A stretch of 64,000 nt of DNA from an uncultured Candidatus Binatia bacterium (GCA_958296235.1 OY282457.1:3529338-3593337), one strand, 5' to 3'. Positions 15,603 through 24,889 are shown, counted from the first letter of the stretch. Notes: generated by a model not told the origin, from the letters alone. Made by a program: numbers and translations.

Positions 15603-17564
15603 TCAATCTCGTGTGGGGTGCGGGGTTGAGGGTCGAACTGCGGCCCGGAGGGTCGCGCGGCCTATGTCGGACAAGGTGAGGCGCCGTTCCCATATGCCGT
15701 GGCTGTGTACCTGGCCACGGCGTTCCAGGCGACTGACGACCACGCCGAGCGTCGAGGCGTTCGCCTCAATCGCTCGGCCAAGGGCGCGCAGGGTCTGTGG
15801 GTCGCTTTCAAGCTGTCTGAGGATGTGGAGCTCAAGGGTGGGGACTGAAGAGCGGTGCGGTGTGGCCGCTCCGGGTTCTTCAGTCTGCTCCCAGCGTTGG
15901 GTTCCTTGGGGTGTGAGACTGAGGGTAAAAAAGTCCGGGCCTGATTGCGCCTGACGCTGGACCAGACCCGCGGCTATGAGTTCTTCGACCAAGCGGTTCC
16001 CGTGCGCGGTGTCCATGCCGAGGAAATCGGTCAGCTCAACCATCTGTCCATAGCCGTGGCGCAGCAGGCCCAGGAACTGTTCATGCTCGGTGGTAAGGAC
16101 GGAGGGTTCCTGGTCCACCCCTGCGCGCTCGTCCCGTTGGTTTTCTGGCTGTGGGGTTGCCAGTGAGATCAGCACGATCAAGGGCAGGGTAACGAGGGTA
16201 CCGATAAGAACCGTATGGGTTGACCACGCGGTCACGCCCGTCAGCTGTAAGCCCTCGTAGACCAGCATAACGCTCATCCCGATGAGTGTCCCCCAAAACG
16301 CTCCGGCTGCACTGATCCGTGACCAGCGATGCCCGAGTAAAAAAATCAGCGCCGCCGGTCCCAGCATCGCGCAGCTGATGGCCAGCAGAAAATAGGGCCC
16401 GCCGGGGTAGAAACTGAGCAGCCAGATGCCGCCTCCGGTGACAACGGTGAGAACCCGGCTGATACGCAAGACCTGCTCGCGCGTTGCCTCTGGATGGAGA
16501 AAGCGTTGGTACAGGTCGCGCACCAGGGTTGAGGTAATCCCCAGATGGGCGTTGCTGGTGGTTGAGATGGTGGCCGCCAGGGCCGCCACCAGGCCGAAGA
16601 GCGCCACCCCCGCGGGGAGGTCGCGCATCAGCCGGCCATACGCACTCATGGGGTTGGCCCCATCCAGAAAGTCCTGGCGATACACACTGCCGGCGTACAG
16701 TCCGAGCAGGCCCAAGGCCCCGTGGACAACTATGACGACCACGACTCCGCCAATCAGATATTGCCAGCGGGCGACAAACTCGGTGCGGGCGGCCGCGGCG
16801 CGCAGCCAGTAATAGTTGCCGCCCCACTGAATGAACATGCCGACCACCAGGGAGACGGTGATAATGCTGGGATAGCTCAGACGCAACCACGGAAACGTCC
16901 CCGCGGTTCCCTGGGTCAACGGAGCCGGGGACACGAACTGGGCCTGAATCATCTCCCAGCCGCCAAACGTCCAGGCGCAGTAGCCGACCAGCGCCGGCAG
17001 GAGGATGAAGCCCAGGATGACCTGCACGACATCGGTCAGGGTCAACGCCCACAGGCCGCCGAGGAGGAGAAACATGACGTGGCCGGCGAGAATAAGCGTC
17101 ACCATCAGCCACAGCGGAGCCTCAAGAAAGCCGGTCATAATCAACGCCATGGCAATGACATTCATGGCGACCAGGCCAGTTACGCCGAGGAGGGTGGCAA
17201 TGCTGACGACCAGGCGGGTCCGGGCATCAAAGCGCATCTCTAACCACTCCGGCAGGGTGTAGGCGCCAGAGCGGCGGATATACGGACAGGCCAGCAGACC
17301 GTATATCCAATAGCCGATGACCGCCGGCAGACTAATGCCCCACACCCAGCCAAAAAAACCGTACTGAATGGTCAGGCCCGGAATAATGCTGGTCACGCTC
17401 CCGGCAAACGCGATCCCGCAGATTCCGGCAATGCCGGGCAGCAGACTGACCTGCCGGCCGGCCAGCAGATAATCGGCATCGGTCGAAACCCAGCGTTTGG
17501 CATACCAGCCCAGAGACCACAGCAGGGCGATCAGGATGAGAACGGACAGAACGGATATCAGCAC
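15603..17564 (-). CDS. Sodium:solute symporter fused to a C-terminal winged-helix region
   Basis: The 653-residue protein has about 475 N-terminal residues of an SSS-family transporter: many hydrophobic segments, DYLLAGRQVSLLPGIAG, FAGSVTSIIPG and LAATISTTSNAHLGITSTL. The remaining 170 residues are soluble and resemble two winged-helix units. One runs from LGLLRHGYGQMVELTDFLGMD to LTPQGTQRWE (about 490-555); the second, from LHILRQLESD through ASTLGVVVSRLERRG to LTLSDIGRATL (about 575-645), has the MarR-like cadence. Substrate is unknown. Attachment of DNA-binding-type domains to a transporter suggests a sensing or membrane-tethered regulatory role, which is inference. Confidence 0.8.
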   Translation of the reverse strand: MLISVLSVLILIALLWSLGWYAKRWVSTDADYLLAGRQVSLLPGIAGICGIAFAGSVTSIIPGLTIQYGFFGWVWGISLPAVIGYWIYGLLACPYIRRSGAYTLPEWLEMRFDARTRLVVSIATLLGVTGLVAMNVIAMALIMTGFLEAPLWLMVTLILAGHVMFLLLGGLWALTLTDVVQVILGFILLPALVGYCAWTFGGWEMIQAQFVSPAPLTQGTAGTFPWLRLSYPSIITVSLVVGMFIQWGGNYYWLRAAAARTEFVARWQYLIGGVVVVIVVHGALGLLGLYAGSVYRQDFLDGANPMSAYGRLMRDLPAGVALFGLVAALAATISTTSNAHLGITSTLVRDLYQRFLHPEATREQVLRISRVLTVVTGGGIWLLSFYPGGPYFLLAISCAMLGPAALIFLLGHRWSRISAAGAFWGTLIGMSVMLVYEGLQLTGVTAWSTHTVLIGTLVTLPLIVLISLATPQPENQRDERAGVDQEPSVLTTEHEQFLGLLRHGYGQMVELTDFLGMDTAHGNRLVEELIAAGLVQRQAQSGPDFFTLSLTPQGTQRWEQTEEPGAATPHRSSVPTLELHILRQLESDPQTLRALGRAIEANASTLGVVVSRLERRGQVHSHGIWERRLTLSDIGRATLRAAVRPSTPHPTRD

Positions 17565-17709
17565 GGCTGGCCTGACTCCTTGCGCTCGTTAGCGCGCCGC
17601 TGCCGGCGTTGAAACCCGAGATGCGTGTATCACATATCCTCCTGTGCTTGTCCTGATAGCCTAAGACCGCCAGTGGAGACAAGGCGTATCTACTCCGGGA
17701 GGGGGTTGA

Positions 17710-17793
17710 GAGGGGCGAGTGAAGAGGGGCGAGTGAAGAGGGGCGAGTGAAGAGGGGCGAGTGAAGAGGGGTGAGTGAAGAGGGGTGAGCAAG
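17710..17793. repeat. Tandem repeat, six copies of a 14-bp unit
   Basis: The unit GAGGGGCGAGTGAA is repeated with a 14-base period from 17710. Four copies carry C at position 7, the fifth carries T, and the sixth is degenerate (GAGGGGTGAGCAAG). No ORF uses it, and 14 is not a multiple of 3. It lies in the 387-base gap between the symporter gene and the BNR protein gene and adjoins repeat copy B. Confidence 0.9.
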
Positions 17794-17867
17794 AAATCTC
17801 CCCTCTTCCCTGGAGGCCTGTTCTGAGCCTGTCGAAGGGGAGAGGGGGAAAATGCAAACTGAGACAC
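17794..17867. repeat. Right part of intergenic repeat, copy B
   Basis: This segment contains CCTCTTCCCTGGAGG, CTGAGCCTGTCGAAGGG and ends in AAACTGAGACAC (17856-17867), the right terminal sequence shared with copies C and D. The left terminal GTGTCTCAGTTT is absent and its place is taken by the 14-bp tandem repeat. Nothing else is recognised in 17565-17951. Confidence 0.65.
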
Positions 17868-17951
17868 TCTTGAAGATTCTGCGGTTTGGGTTGAATATTC
17901 GCTCCTGACCATAATAATGGAACGCTAACGCGAGAAGGAAGGGAGAAAATC

Positions 17952-19010
17952 ATGGCCCATTATGTCTACGCCGGGGCATCGCAGTTTTCCAAGAACGGAC
18001 ACACGCCTCCGTCCAGCGGTCTGTGTCGTCAAAGAGTCGGAGCAACGGAGTGGCAGATTTTGAGCCAGGGTCTCCCGGAGCGGGCCGAGATTCGGGCCAT
18101 TCTTGTCCATCCTGATAATCCGCAGCTGCTGTATGTCGGCACCCAGCACGGACCGTATCGCAGCACGGATGGCGGGGCGCACTGGGAGGGGCTGGATTTT
18201 CCGGATACCGGGATGGCGGTCTGGTCGCTGTTGTTTCGCCCGAATGATTCCCAGGTTGTGTATTGCGGCACAGCACCGGCGGCCATCTATCGGAGCGAGG
18301 ATGGTGGCGATAGCTGGAAACGTCTGACCCTTGCCGCGCCGGCCGGCATGGTTGAAATGGGTTTTCCGTGCCGCATTATCGGCCTGGCGGCTGACCCGAA
18401 TGACCCGGATGCAGTGTATGCCGGTCTGGAGGTCGGCGGAGTCATTCGCAGTACAGACGGTGGCGACACCTGGGAGGACTGCACCGCAGCGCTGCTGCGG
18501 TTTGCCGAGCAGGATTATTTGAAGAGTCGTATTCTGAGCAATACCGATGCCGAAGGCATGATGGACACGCACGCTCTGGCGCTGAGCGCCGCGCAGCCGG
18601 GCAGTGTCTTTCTGGCCACGCGCATGGGCCTCTTCCACAGCGCGGATCAGGGGCAATCCTGGGCGGATATGGAAATCTGGCGTTCTTCGCCGTTGACCTA
18701 CGCGCGTGATATCCAGGTCGCCCCCAGTGACCCCCATACGCTCTACGCCGCGCTGAGTCCGGGAGCGCTCACCCTGAACGGCTCCGTCTATCGCAGCCCT
18801 GACCTGGGGCATACCTGGCAGCGCTTTGACCAGGGCATCGCCCCCCAGAGTACGATGATGACCGTTGCCCTCAGCCGTCAGAACCCGCAACTCGTGTACT
18901 GTGGCACGCGGGAAGGCCAGGTGTTCGGTACTCAGGACGGGGGCACGACCTGGAGCGAGTCCACGCTGCCGGACGGATGTCAGAACGTTTATACGCTGGC
19001 GTGCGGATAA
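17952..19010 (+). CDS. BNR/Asp-box beta-propeller protein
   Basis: The 352-residue protein has at least six Asp-box motifs of the SxDxGxxW type at regular spacing: STDGGAHW, SEDGGDSW, STDGGDTW, SADQGQSW, SPDLGHTW and TQDGGTTW. Each lies in a blade with a preceding LYVGT/VYCGT strand, predicting a sialidase-like or VPS10-like propeller. There is no signal peptide or lipobox, so it appears cytoplasmic, unlike most secreted BNR proteins. Glycosidase catalytic residues are not evident, and a binding scaffold is more likely. ATG 17952 has GAAGGAAGGGAG upstream. Confidence 0.8.
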   Translation: MAHYVYAGASQFSKNGHTPPSSGLCRQRVGATEWQILSQGLPERAEIRAILVHPDNPQLLYVGTQHGPYRSTDGGAHWEGLDFPDTGMAVWSLLFRPNDSQVVYCGTAPAAIYRSEDGGDSWKRLTLAAPAGMVEMGFPCRIIGLAADPNDPDAVYAGLEVGGVIRSTDGGDTWEDCTAALLRFAEQDYLKSRILSNTDAEGMMDTHALALSAAQPGSVFLATRMGLFHSADQGQSWADMEIWRSSPLTYARDIQVAPSDPHTLYAALSPGALTLNGSVYRSPDLGHTWQRFDQGIAPQSTMMTVALSRQNPQLVYCGTREGQVFGTQDGGTTWSESTLPDGCQNVYTLACG

Positions 19011-19084
19011 AAAATCGGATATGTCCCTCAACCTCTGCCCGGCCACTTCCAGAGCGTGATACCGGTCCTGTCAGGTACGCCCGC

Positions 19085-19555
19085 TTACAGGAGCAGCTTG
19101 ACCAGAGCGACTGTCAGCCCGACGATGCCGGCCGCCATCATCCACAACTGACGGTACAGCCGGGCTTCCAAGCCGCCCAGGCCGGTCTTTACTCCGGCCA
19201 GATCAGTCTTAAACTCCGCCCGCAATTCGGCGATCTCAGTTTTGAGTTCAGCCTTGACTGCGGCGATCTCAGTTTTGAGTTCAGCCTTGACTGCGGCGGT
19301 CTCAGTTTTGAGGTCGGCCTTGACCTCAGCGATCTCGGCTTTCAGGGTCGTCTCTACCTGCTCCAGGTCAGCCCTGACTGTGGCGGTCTCGGCTTTCAGG
19401 GTCATCTCCACCCGCTCCAGGTCAGCCTTGGTGGCAACGTTTTCCGTCAAAGCGTCGCCCACGGTCGTCACGACGGCCTCGGCTTGCGACTCATCGAAGC
19501 CGGCCTGCTGGAGCAGCTTGGCCGCCCGGAGGGTGTCAAAGGCCAGGGTGGTCAT
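19085..19555 (-). CDS. DUF1640-like coiled-coil membrane protein
   Basis: The 156-residue protein starts MTTLAFDTLRAAKLLQQAGF with an ESQAEAVV segment, as in DUF1640/CCDC90-type proteins. It continues as a long coiled coil built of 11-residue repeats (variants of AELKTEIAAVK) and ends in one transmembrane helix (LWMMAAGIVGLTVALVKLLL). The bacterial function is unknown; eukaryotic relatives regulate the mitochondrial calcium uniporter. ATG 19555 is preferred over 19621 because the conserved family start is there. Confidence 0.75.
   Translation of the reverse strand: MTTLAFDTLRAAKLLQQAGFDESQAEAVVTTVGDALTENVATKADLERVEMTLKAETATVRADLEQVETTLKAEIAEVKADLKTETAAVKAELKTEIAAVKAELKTEIAELRAEFKTDLAGVKTGLGGLEARLYRQLWMMAAGIVGLTVALVKLLL
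19228..19326. repeat. 33-bp in-gene tandem repeat encoding coiled-coil units
   Basis: Two identical 33-base units (19228-19260 and 19261-19293) and a third diverged one (19294-19326) encode successive 11-residue coiled-coil repeats of the DUF1640-like protein on the minus strand. Period and frame agree, so copy-number change would alter coil length without a frameshift. Confidence 0.85.
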
Positions 19556-19740
19556 GCGGCCCATTGTGCGCCAGGTGGCTGGGAGGGTCAATGGTAAGCC
19601 AGCGGTACCGGACGCCCACACGGATAGCGTGCATGGCGAATTTCATGGTTCTCCAAACTCTTGCCCAAGTGAACTGTGTAGGCTAGAAATGATACTTTCA
19701 CATTTCAATTCACACCACAGAAAAACGGAGGGAATGCAGA

Positions 19741-20898
19741 ATGGCCGCAAACGGACAGTTTCCCTATAGCGGAGCGGTTGACGCCGACGGACATATCCTT
19801 GAGCCACCTGATACCTGGGAGAAGTATATTGATCCAAGATATAAGGACCGGGCCATCCGCCTGCGTACCAATGAGGATGGGCTTGAGGTCCTGGAACTGG
19901 ATGGACGACCATCAAAGTATTCCCAGCCGGGGCAACTGGCCCAGTTTGGGGCGATGGGAAAAAAATCGGAAGAAGAAACCGCGCCCCATCCAGACCGCAC
20001 CTATGTGGGCGAAGCGCCCTTCGGCTCAATGTATCCGAAGGAGCGGCTGGCGCGCATGGACCAGGAGGGCTTGGAGAAAGCCATTATCTACCCCAGCATC
20101 GGCCTCTTGTGGGAAACCGAAGAGGTTGACAGCCTGGAGCTCCAGGCGGCCTACGCCGAGGCGTATAATCGTTGGGTGGTTGATTTCTGTTCCGATTCCG
20201 ATGGACGGCTGATCCCGATTGCTCATATCTCAATGGGGGATGGGAATGTGGCGGCCCAGGAATTGGAGCGGGCTGTGCGCGCCGGGGCCAAAGGTGCGTT
20301 CTTCGTGCCGTTTACGCCAACCAATACCTCCCACGCCCATCCAGACTACGACCCGTTCTGGGCCAAGGCCCAGGAACTGGACGTCCCGGTCGGCATCCAC
20401 CCGAGCGGTGAGCCACCTGCCAAGCGGGTGCACCAACGCTTCAAGGATATGCAGAAATGGGCGCTGTGGCATTACAATGTGCACGGCGCGCAGGGGCCGC
20501 TCCAGGCCTTTACGGCGATGTTCCAGTACGGCTTGTTTGAGCGTTTCCCCAAGATCAAAGTGGTTGTGCTGGAATCGGGCGCGGGCTGGGCCGGCTATCT
20601 GCTCAACCGCATGGATGCGGTGTTTGACAGCCCCTTGGGCGATACCGTCAAGCTCAAAGAAAAACCCAGCTATTATTTTTATCGCAACTGCTGGATTTCC
20701 GGCGATCCTGACGAAAAAGCCTTTGGTCATGTGGTGGACTTTGTGGGTGCCGACAAATTCTTCTGGGCCTCGGACTTTCCGCACCCCGACCATCCCGACA
20801 ACTATATGACCGAGCTGGCCGAGCTGGTTGAGCCCATGTCTGACACCACGCGGCAGAAGGTCATCGGCCAGAACGCGGCGCAGGTCTACGGTCTGTAG
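19741..20898 (+). CDS. Metal-dependent amidohydrolase, amidohydrolase-2 type
   Basis: This 385-residue paralog of the enzyme at 3233-4372 has VDADGHILEPPDTW at the start (DxH), RLARMDQEGLEKAIIYPSIG, VGIHPSGEP for the middle histidine, ERFPKIKVVVLESGAGW and WASDFPHPDHPDN at about residue 340. Predicted reaction is metal-dependent hydrolysis or decarboxylation of an unknown substrate. It ends 10 bases before a DUF3237 gene, so the two are probably co-expressed. Its ATG follows GGAGGGAATGCAGA. Confidence 0.87.
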   Translation: MAANGQFPYSGAVDADGHILEPPDTWEKYIDPRYKDRAIRLRTNEDGLEVLELDGRPSKYSQPGQLAQFGAMGKKSEEETAPHPDRTYVGEAPFGSMYPKERLARMDQEGLEKAIIYPSIGLLWETEEVDSLELQAAYAEAYNRWVVDFCSDSDGRLIPIAHISMGDGNVAAQELERAVRAGAKGAFFVPFTPTNTSHAHPDYDPFWAKAQELDVPVGIHPSGEPPAKRVHQRFKDMQKWALWHYNVHGAQGPLQAFTAMFQYGLFERFPKIKVVVLESGAGWAGYLLNRMDAVFDSPLGDTVKLKEKPSYYFYRNCWISGDPDEKAFGHVVDFVGADKFFWASDFPHPDHPDNYMTELAELVEPMSDTTRQKVIGQNAAQVYGL

Positions 20899-20908
20899 GG
20901 AGCCGGCG

Positions 20909-21364
20909 ATGAAACTCGAATATCTGTGCGATTACACCGCCACTTTCATCACCCCGATCAGCGTCGGCAAAGGACCGCTCGGCGAGCGCATTGTGGCCGA
21001 CCTGACCGGCGGCCACTTCGAGGGCCCGCGCATGAAGGGCAAGGTCCGGGCCAGCGGGGCTGACTGGGCTCTGGTCGGCCCGGACGGCAACCTGCGCCTC
21101 GACGTGCGGGCGGTCTTTGAAAGCGACGACGGGGCGGCGATCTATGTCACCTACCGGGCGCGTATGGAAGCCACCGAGGGGATTCGGACAGCGCTTGCGG
21201 GCGGCGGCTCCACCAATTTCGGAGATAATTATTTTATCTCACAAATACAGTTTGAGACCGGCGATGCGCGCTATGCCTGGCTCAATAACCTGATGGCAGT
21301 GGGCGAGGGCAAACTCAAGCCCAACGAGGTAACGTATCGGGTGTACGCCGTCGTGCCGGATTAA
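20909..21364 (+). CDS. DUF3237 family protein
   Basis: The 151-residue soluble protein matches DUF3237: a starting LEYLCDYTATF, a GERIVADLTGGHFEGPRMKG segment, GADWALVGPDGNLRLDVR, and FETGDARYAWLNNLMAVGEG near the end. The fold is a small beta barrel and the activity is not established. Its gene is 10 bases downstream of the amidohydrolase, suggesting a shared pathway. A rho-independent terminator follows at 21373. Confidence 0.82.
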   Translation: MKLEYLCDYTATFITPISVGKGPLGERIVADLTGGHFEGPRMKGKVRASGADWALVGPDGNLRLDVRAVFESDDGAAIYVTYRARMEATEGIRTALAGGGSTNFGDNYFISQIQFETGDARYAWLNNLMAVGEGKLKPNEVTYRVYAVVPD

Positions 21365-21372
21365 CCGTGTAC

Positions 21373-21399
21373 GGGCAACCCCCTGTGGTTGCCCTTTTC
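21373..21399 (+). terminator. Rho-independent terminator after the DUF3237 gene
   Basis: A GGGCAACC / GGTTGCCC stem (21373-21380 with 21387-21394) and a 6-base loop are followed by TTTTCT. It is placed 9 bases after the DUF3237 stop. Confidence 0.85.
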
Positions 21400-21476
21400 T
21401 AGCCCCAGGCCGTTATCCTCTCACCCCAGCCCTCAGGTGCATAATGTTTTTCATGGCGCGGCTCTCCCCTGCGTTT

Positions 21477-22334
21477 TTATGAGTCCAGCATTTCTGCGGC
21501 TAACCCCTCTAACTCCGTAATGACTTCCGCTTCCTGAAATTTATTGAGCCAGATAATGGCGTGTTCTGCGCCGGCCTCTCCGAGCGCCTGGGCCTGGTCG
21601 CGGCTGCGCAACTGTCCCGGCTGTCCAAAGGCGAGCACGGAGATGGACCGGGGGTCGCGCCCGGCTTGAGCAGCCAGCTCGTTCAAGGTCTCGCGTCCGC
21701 GTCGAATCTCATCGGGCGAGGTGCTGACTGGCATCCAGCCGTCACCCCACTCCACTGTCCGTTTGAATACATTCTTGGCCGAGCCACCCAGAATAACGGG
21801 CGGATGCGGCTGTTGGGCCGGTTTGGGAAAGCACTTGACTGCGGGAAAATCATAATACCTGCCGTGATATTCGGATTCGTCCGTGGTCCACAGCTCTTTC
21901 ATCGCCAGAATCGAATCCCTGGTCTGCGTCCAGCGGTGCGGAAAGTCTCCGCCCATGATTTCACACTCTTCTTTTTGCCAGCCGGCTCCGATGCCAAACA
22001 GAAAACGTCCGCCCGAATAGTGATCCAGGGTGGCGATCTCTTTGGCCAGCAACAACGGGTTGCGTTCCGGCACGAGACAAATCCCGGTGCCCAGCTTGAT
22101 CTTGGTGGTCGTGGCCGAGGCCCGCGCCAGCGACACAAACGGGTCGGAAATAATCCCGACCGTTCTCGGAATGGGCTGATCCGGGGCCGCGGGATAGCCC
22201 ACCGTGGTATGCACCGGCAGGACCGGATGTTCCGGGACCCAAAACGAGGCAAAGCCCAGTTCTTCGGCCTTTTTTGCCACAATTGCGGGGTCTGCCGACT
22301 CGCCGGACGTGAAATAGAATACGCCAATATCCAT
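21477..22334 (-). CDS. LLM-class F420-dependent oxidoreductase
   Basis: The 285-residue luciferase-like protein carries AEELGFASFWVPEHP, TTKIKLGTGICLVPERNPLLLAKEIATLD, GGRFLFGIGAGW and PHPPVILGGSAKNVFKR, the pattern of the F420-dependent (TIGR03619-like) branch. It would transfer hydride to or from an organic substrate through F420. AGGAGGAGAG precedes the ATG. It is convergent with the DUF3237 gene. Together with the paralogs at 1184 and 56903 and the nitroreductase at 58925 it suggests that the host makes F420. Confidence 0.85.
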   Translation of the reverse strand: MDIGVFYFTSGESADPAIVAKKAEELGFASFWVPEHPVLPVHTTVGYPAAPDQPIPRTVGIISDPFVSLARASATTTKIKLGTGICLVPERNPLLLAKEIATLDHYSGGRFLFGIGAGWQKEECEIMGGDFPHRWTQTRDSILAMKELWTTDESEYHGRYYDFPAVKCFPKPAQQPHPPVILGGSAKNVFKRTVEWGDGWMPVSTSPDEIRRGRETLNELAAQAGRDPRSISVLAFGQPGQLRSRDQAQALGEAGAEHAIIWLNKFQEAEVITELEGLAAEMLDS

Positions 22335-22534
22335 ATGCTCTCCTCCTTCTTTTGAAATAATTACTCTTGTGTATCTGTCTTATTCCATTTCCTGCAAGAT
22401 GTTGGATTGTCTCTTCTGCGGGACTACCGGACCGTCTTGTGGCATACCTGCGAAAGCAGGTATCCAGGCTTCAGGAATACGACGAAGCCAAGGAGATGCA
22501 GCGGGAGATGCAGCGCGCCGCCTGAGAGATACAA

Positions 22535-24889
22535 ATGGACCACACCGGACACAATAAACTCGTCTCTTTTATCTGGTCGATTGCCGATGACTGTTTGCGT
22601 GATGTCTATGTGCGGGGCAAATACCGCGATGTCATTTTGCCCATGTTCGTGCTGCGTCGTCTTGACTGTTTACTGGAAGACTCCAAAGACGCGGTACTCG
22701 AAGAAGTCCGCTTTCAGCGCGAAGAGGCCGGGTTTACCGATTTGGACCCGGAGGGCCTGCGCGACGCCTCGGGCTGCGTGTTTTACAACACCTCTGAGTG
22801 GACGCTCAAAAAGCTGATTAAGACGGCCTCCAATAATCGTCAGATTCTGGAAGCGAACTTTAGAGCCTATTTGGATAGCTTTAGTGGCAACGTCAAAGAA
22901 ATTATCGACAAGTTTGAGCTGCGCAATCAGATCAAGCGTATGGTTGAGGCTGATGTGCTGCTGGACGTACTGGAAAAATTTACCTCCGAGCGCATTAACC
23001 TGAGTGCGCATACTGCCGTAGACCCGGACGGACGCCCGCTTGCCCCCCTGACCAACCTGGGTATGGGATATGTATTTGAAGAGCTGATTCGCAAGTTTAA
23101 CGAAGAAAACAACGAGGAGGCCGGCGAACATTTCACCCCGCGCGAAGTCATCCAGCTCATGACCCACCTCTTATTCGAGCCGGTCAAAAACCGCTTGCCG
23201 CCGGTCATCACGGTCTACGACGGGGCCTGTGGGTCCGGCGGTATGCTGACCGAGGCGCAGGGCTTTATTACCGACCCCGGCGGTCGGATTCGCTCGCCTG
23301 CTCCAGTGTACTTGTACGGCAAAGAGGTCAACGGCGAGACCTACGCGATTTGTAAGTCCGACATGATGATTAAGGGTAATAATCCCGAGAACATCAAATA
23401 CGGCTCAACCCTGGCCATGGACGAGTTTGCGGCCATGCGCTTTGATTTCATGCTGTCCAACCCACCATATGGGAAGTCGTGGAAGGCGGATCAAAAATTC
23501 ATTCTCGACGGCAAAGACATTCTCGACCCACGCTTTGAAGTCCAATTGACGAATTTCAAACACGAAGAAAAAACCGAACCGGCCATCCCCCGTTCCTCGG
23601 ATGGGCAACTCTTATTCCTGATGGATATGGTCAGCAAGATGAAGCGGCTGAAGGACAGTCCGCTCGGGTCGCGCCTGGCCTCGGTTCACAATGGCTCATC
23701 TTTGTTTACGGGCGATGCCGGCAGCGGGGAGAGCAATATCCGGCGCTATATTATTGAGAACGACTGGCTGGAAGCCATCATTCAGTTGCCGAACAATTTA
23801 TTTTACAACACCGGCATCACGACGTATATCTGGCTGTTGTCCAACAATAAGCCGTCACACCGAAAGGGCAAAGTCCAGCTGATTGACGCCTCCGCTCTCT
23901 ACTGCAAGCTGCGTAAAAACCTGGGTGCGAAAAACTGTGAATTCGCCCCCGACCACATCGCCCACATCACCCGACTCTACCTCGACATGCCGCGGCACAC
24001 AAAAGAAAATCCCCTCTCCCTGGTCTTCGACAACAGCGACTTCGGCTACTACAAAGTCACTGTTGAGCGCCCCCTGCGCCTGGCCGCCCAATTCACGCCG
24101 GAACGCCTCGCCACTCTGCGCTTCGTCCCGGCGCTGAGCGCAATCATGAAATGGGTTTACGAACGCTGGGGCGATGCCATCTATGCCGAACTCACCGATC
24201 ATCAAAAAGCAATAGCAGACCACATTGAGCGCGAAGAACTCAGCCTGTCGCCCAAGAACCGCAAAGCCCTCTTTTCCATCAAAACCTGGACAGCGCAAAA
24301 GACGCTCATGGAAATCGGCCGGCAACTCATGGCAGAGGTCGGACAAGACCTGTGTCTGGACTTCACCCAATGCAAAGCCCAAGTGGATTCTGCTCTGAAA
24401 AACCTGGACATCAAACTCAGCGGTTCCGAAAAAAGCCAAATCCTCAACGCCGTGAGCTGGCGCGATGAAAACGCGGCCAGGGTCATCAAAAAAGTCCACA
24501 AACTCTCGGACGAAAAACTCGACCAACTCCTGGACGCCCTGGGAACCACAGCCGACCACTTACCCGACTACGGCTTCTTCCCCCCCGCCGAGAGTGAGGG
24601 TAATGCCTGGACCGAATACGAACCCGACTCCGAGCTGCGCGACACCGAAAACGTGCCCTTAAAAGACCACATCCACGCCTACTTTCTGCGCGAAGTCCGC
24701 CCGTATGTTAAAGACGCCTGGCTGAACATTGACAAAACCCAGATCGGCTACGAAATCAGCTTCAACAAATACTTCTACCACCACATCCCGCTCCGCTCGT
24801 TGGAAGAAGTAACAGCAGAAATTCTGGCGCTTGAGCGGGAAACCGAAGGCTTGTTAAAAAAGCTGGTCAGTTTTGGGGAGGCAGGGTGA
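22535..24889 (+). CDS. hsdM: Type I restriction-modification DNA methyltransferase subunit
   Basis: The 784-residue protein has an N-terminal helical HsdM domain (KLVSFIWSIADDCLRD, LPMFVLRRLDCLL) and the N6-adenine methyltransferase core with the SAM-binding VYDGACGSGGML (about residue 228) and catalytic NPPYGKSW (about 309). A long C-terminal helical extension of about 250 residues follows. It methylates adenines in the sequence read by HsdS and forms the complex with HsdR. HsdS and HsdR lie 3 to 8 kb downstream, separated by a Fic gene and other insertions. Confidence 0.92.
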   Translation: MDHTGHNKLVSFIWSIADDCLRDVYVRGKYRDVILPMFVLRRLDCLLEDSKDAVLEEVRFQREEAGFTDLDPEGLRDASGCVFYNTSEWTLKKLIKTASNNRQILEANFRAYLDSFSGNVKEIIDKFELRNQIKRMVEADVLLDVLEKFTSERINLSAHTAVDPDGRPLAPLTNLGMGYVFEELIRKFNEENNEEAGEHFTPREVIQLMTHLLFEPVKNRLPPVITVYDGACGSGGMLTEAQGFITDPGGRIRSPAPVYLYGKEVNGETYAICKSDMMIKGNNPENIKYGSTLAMDEFAAMRFDFMLSNPPYGKSWKADQKFILDGKDILDPRFEVQLTNFKHEEKTEPAIPRSSDGQLLFLMDMVSKMKRLKDSPLGSRLASVHNGSSLFTGDAGSGESNIRRYIIENDWLEAIIQLPNNLFYNTGITTYIWLLSNNKPSHRKGKVQLIDASALYCKLRKNLGAKNCEFAPDHIAHITRLYLDMPRHTKENPLSLVFDNSDFGYYKVTVERPLRLAAQFTPERLATLRFVPALSAIMKWVYERWGDAIYAELTDHQKAIADHIEREELSLSPKNRKALFSIKTWTAQKTLMEIGRQLMAEVGQDLCLDFTQCKAQVDSALKNLDIKLSGSEKSQILNAVSWRDENAARVIKKVHKLSDEKLDQLLDALGTTADHLPDYGFFPPAESEGNAWTEYEPDSELRDTENVPLKDHIHAYFLREVRPYVKDAWLNIDKTQIGYEISFNKYFYHHIPLRSLEEVTAEILALERETEGLLKKLVSFGEAG

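Noticed and set aside
17710..17793. CRISPR array from the regular 14-bp repeats
   Set aside because: There are no spacers, because units abut with a 14-base period.
22440..22528. A frame ending RLQEYDEAKEMQREMQRAA just before hsdM
   Set aside because: It overlaps a REP-type CCTGCGAAAGCAGGTATCCAG palindrome and has no start; perhaps a remnant of a coiled-coil gene, but too short to annotate.
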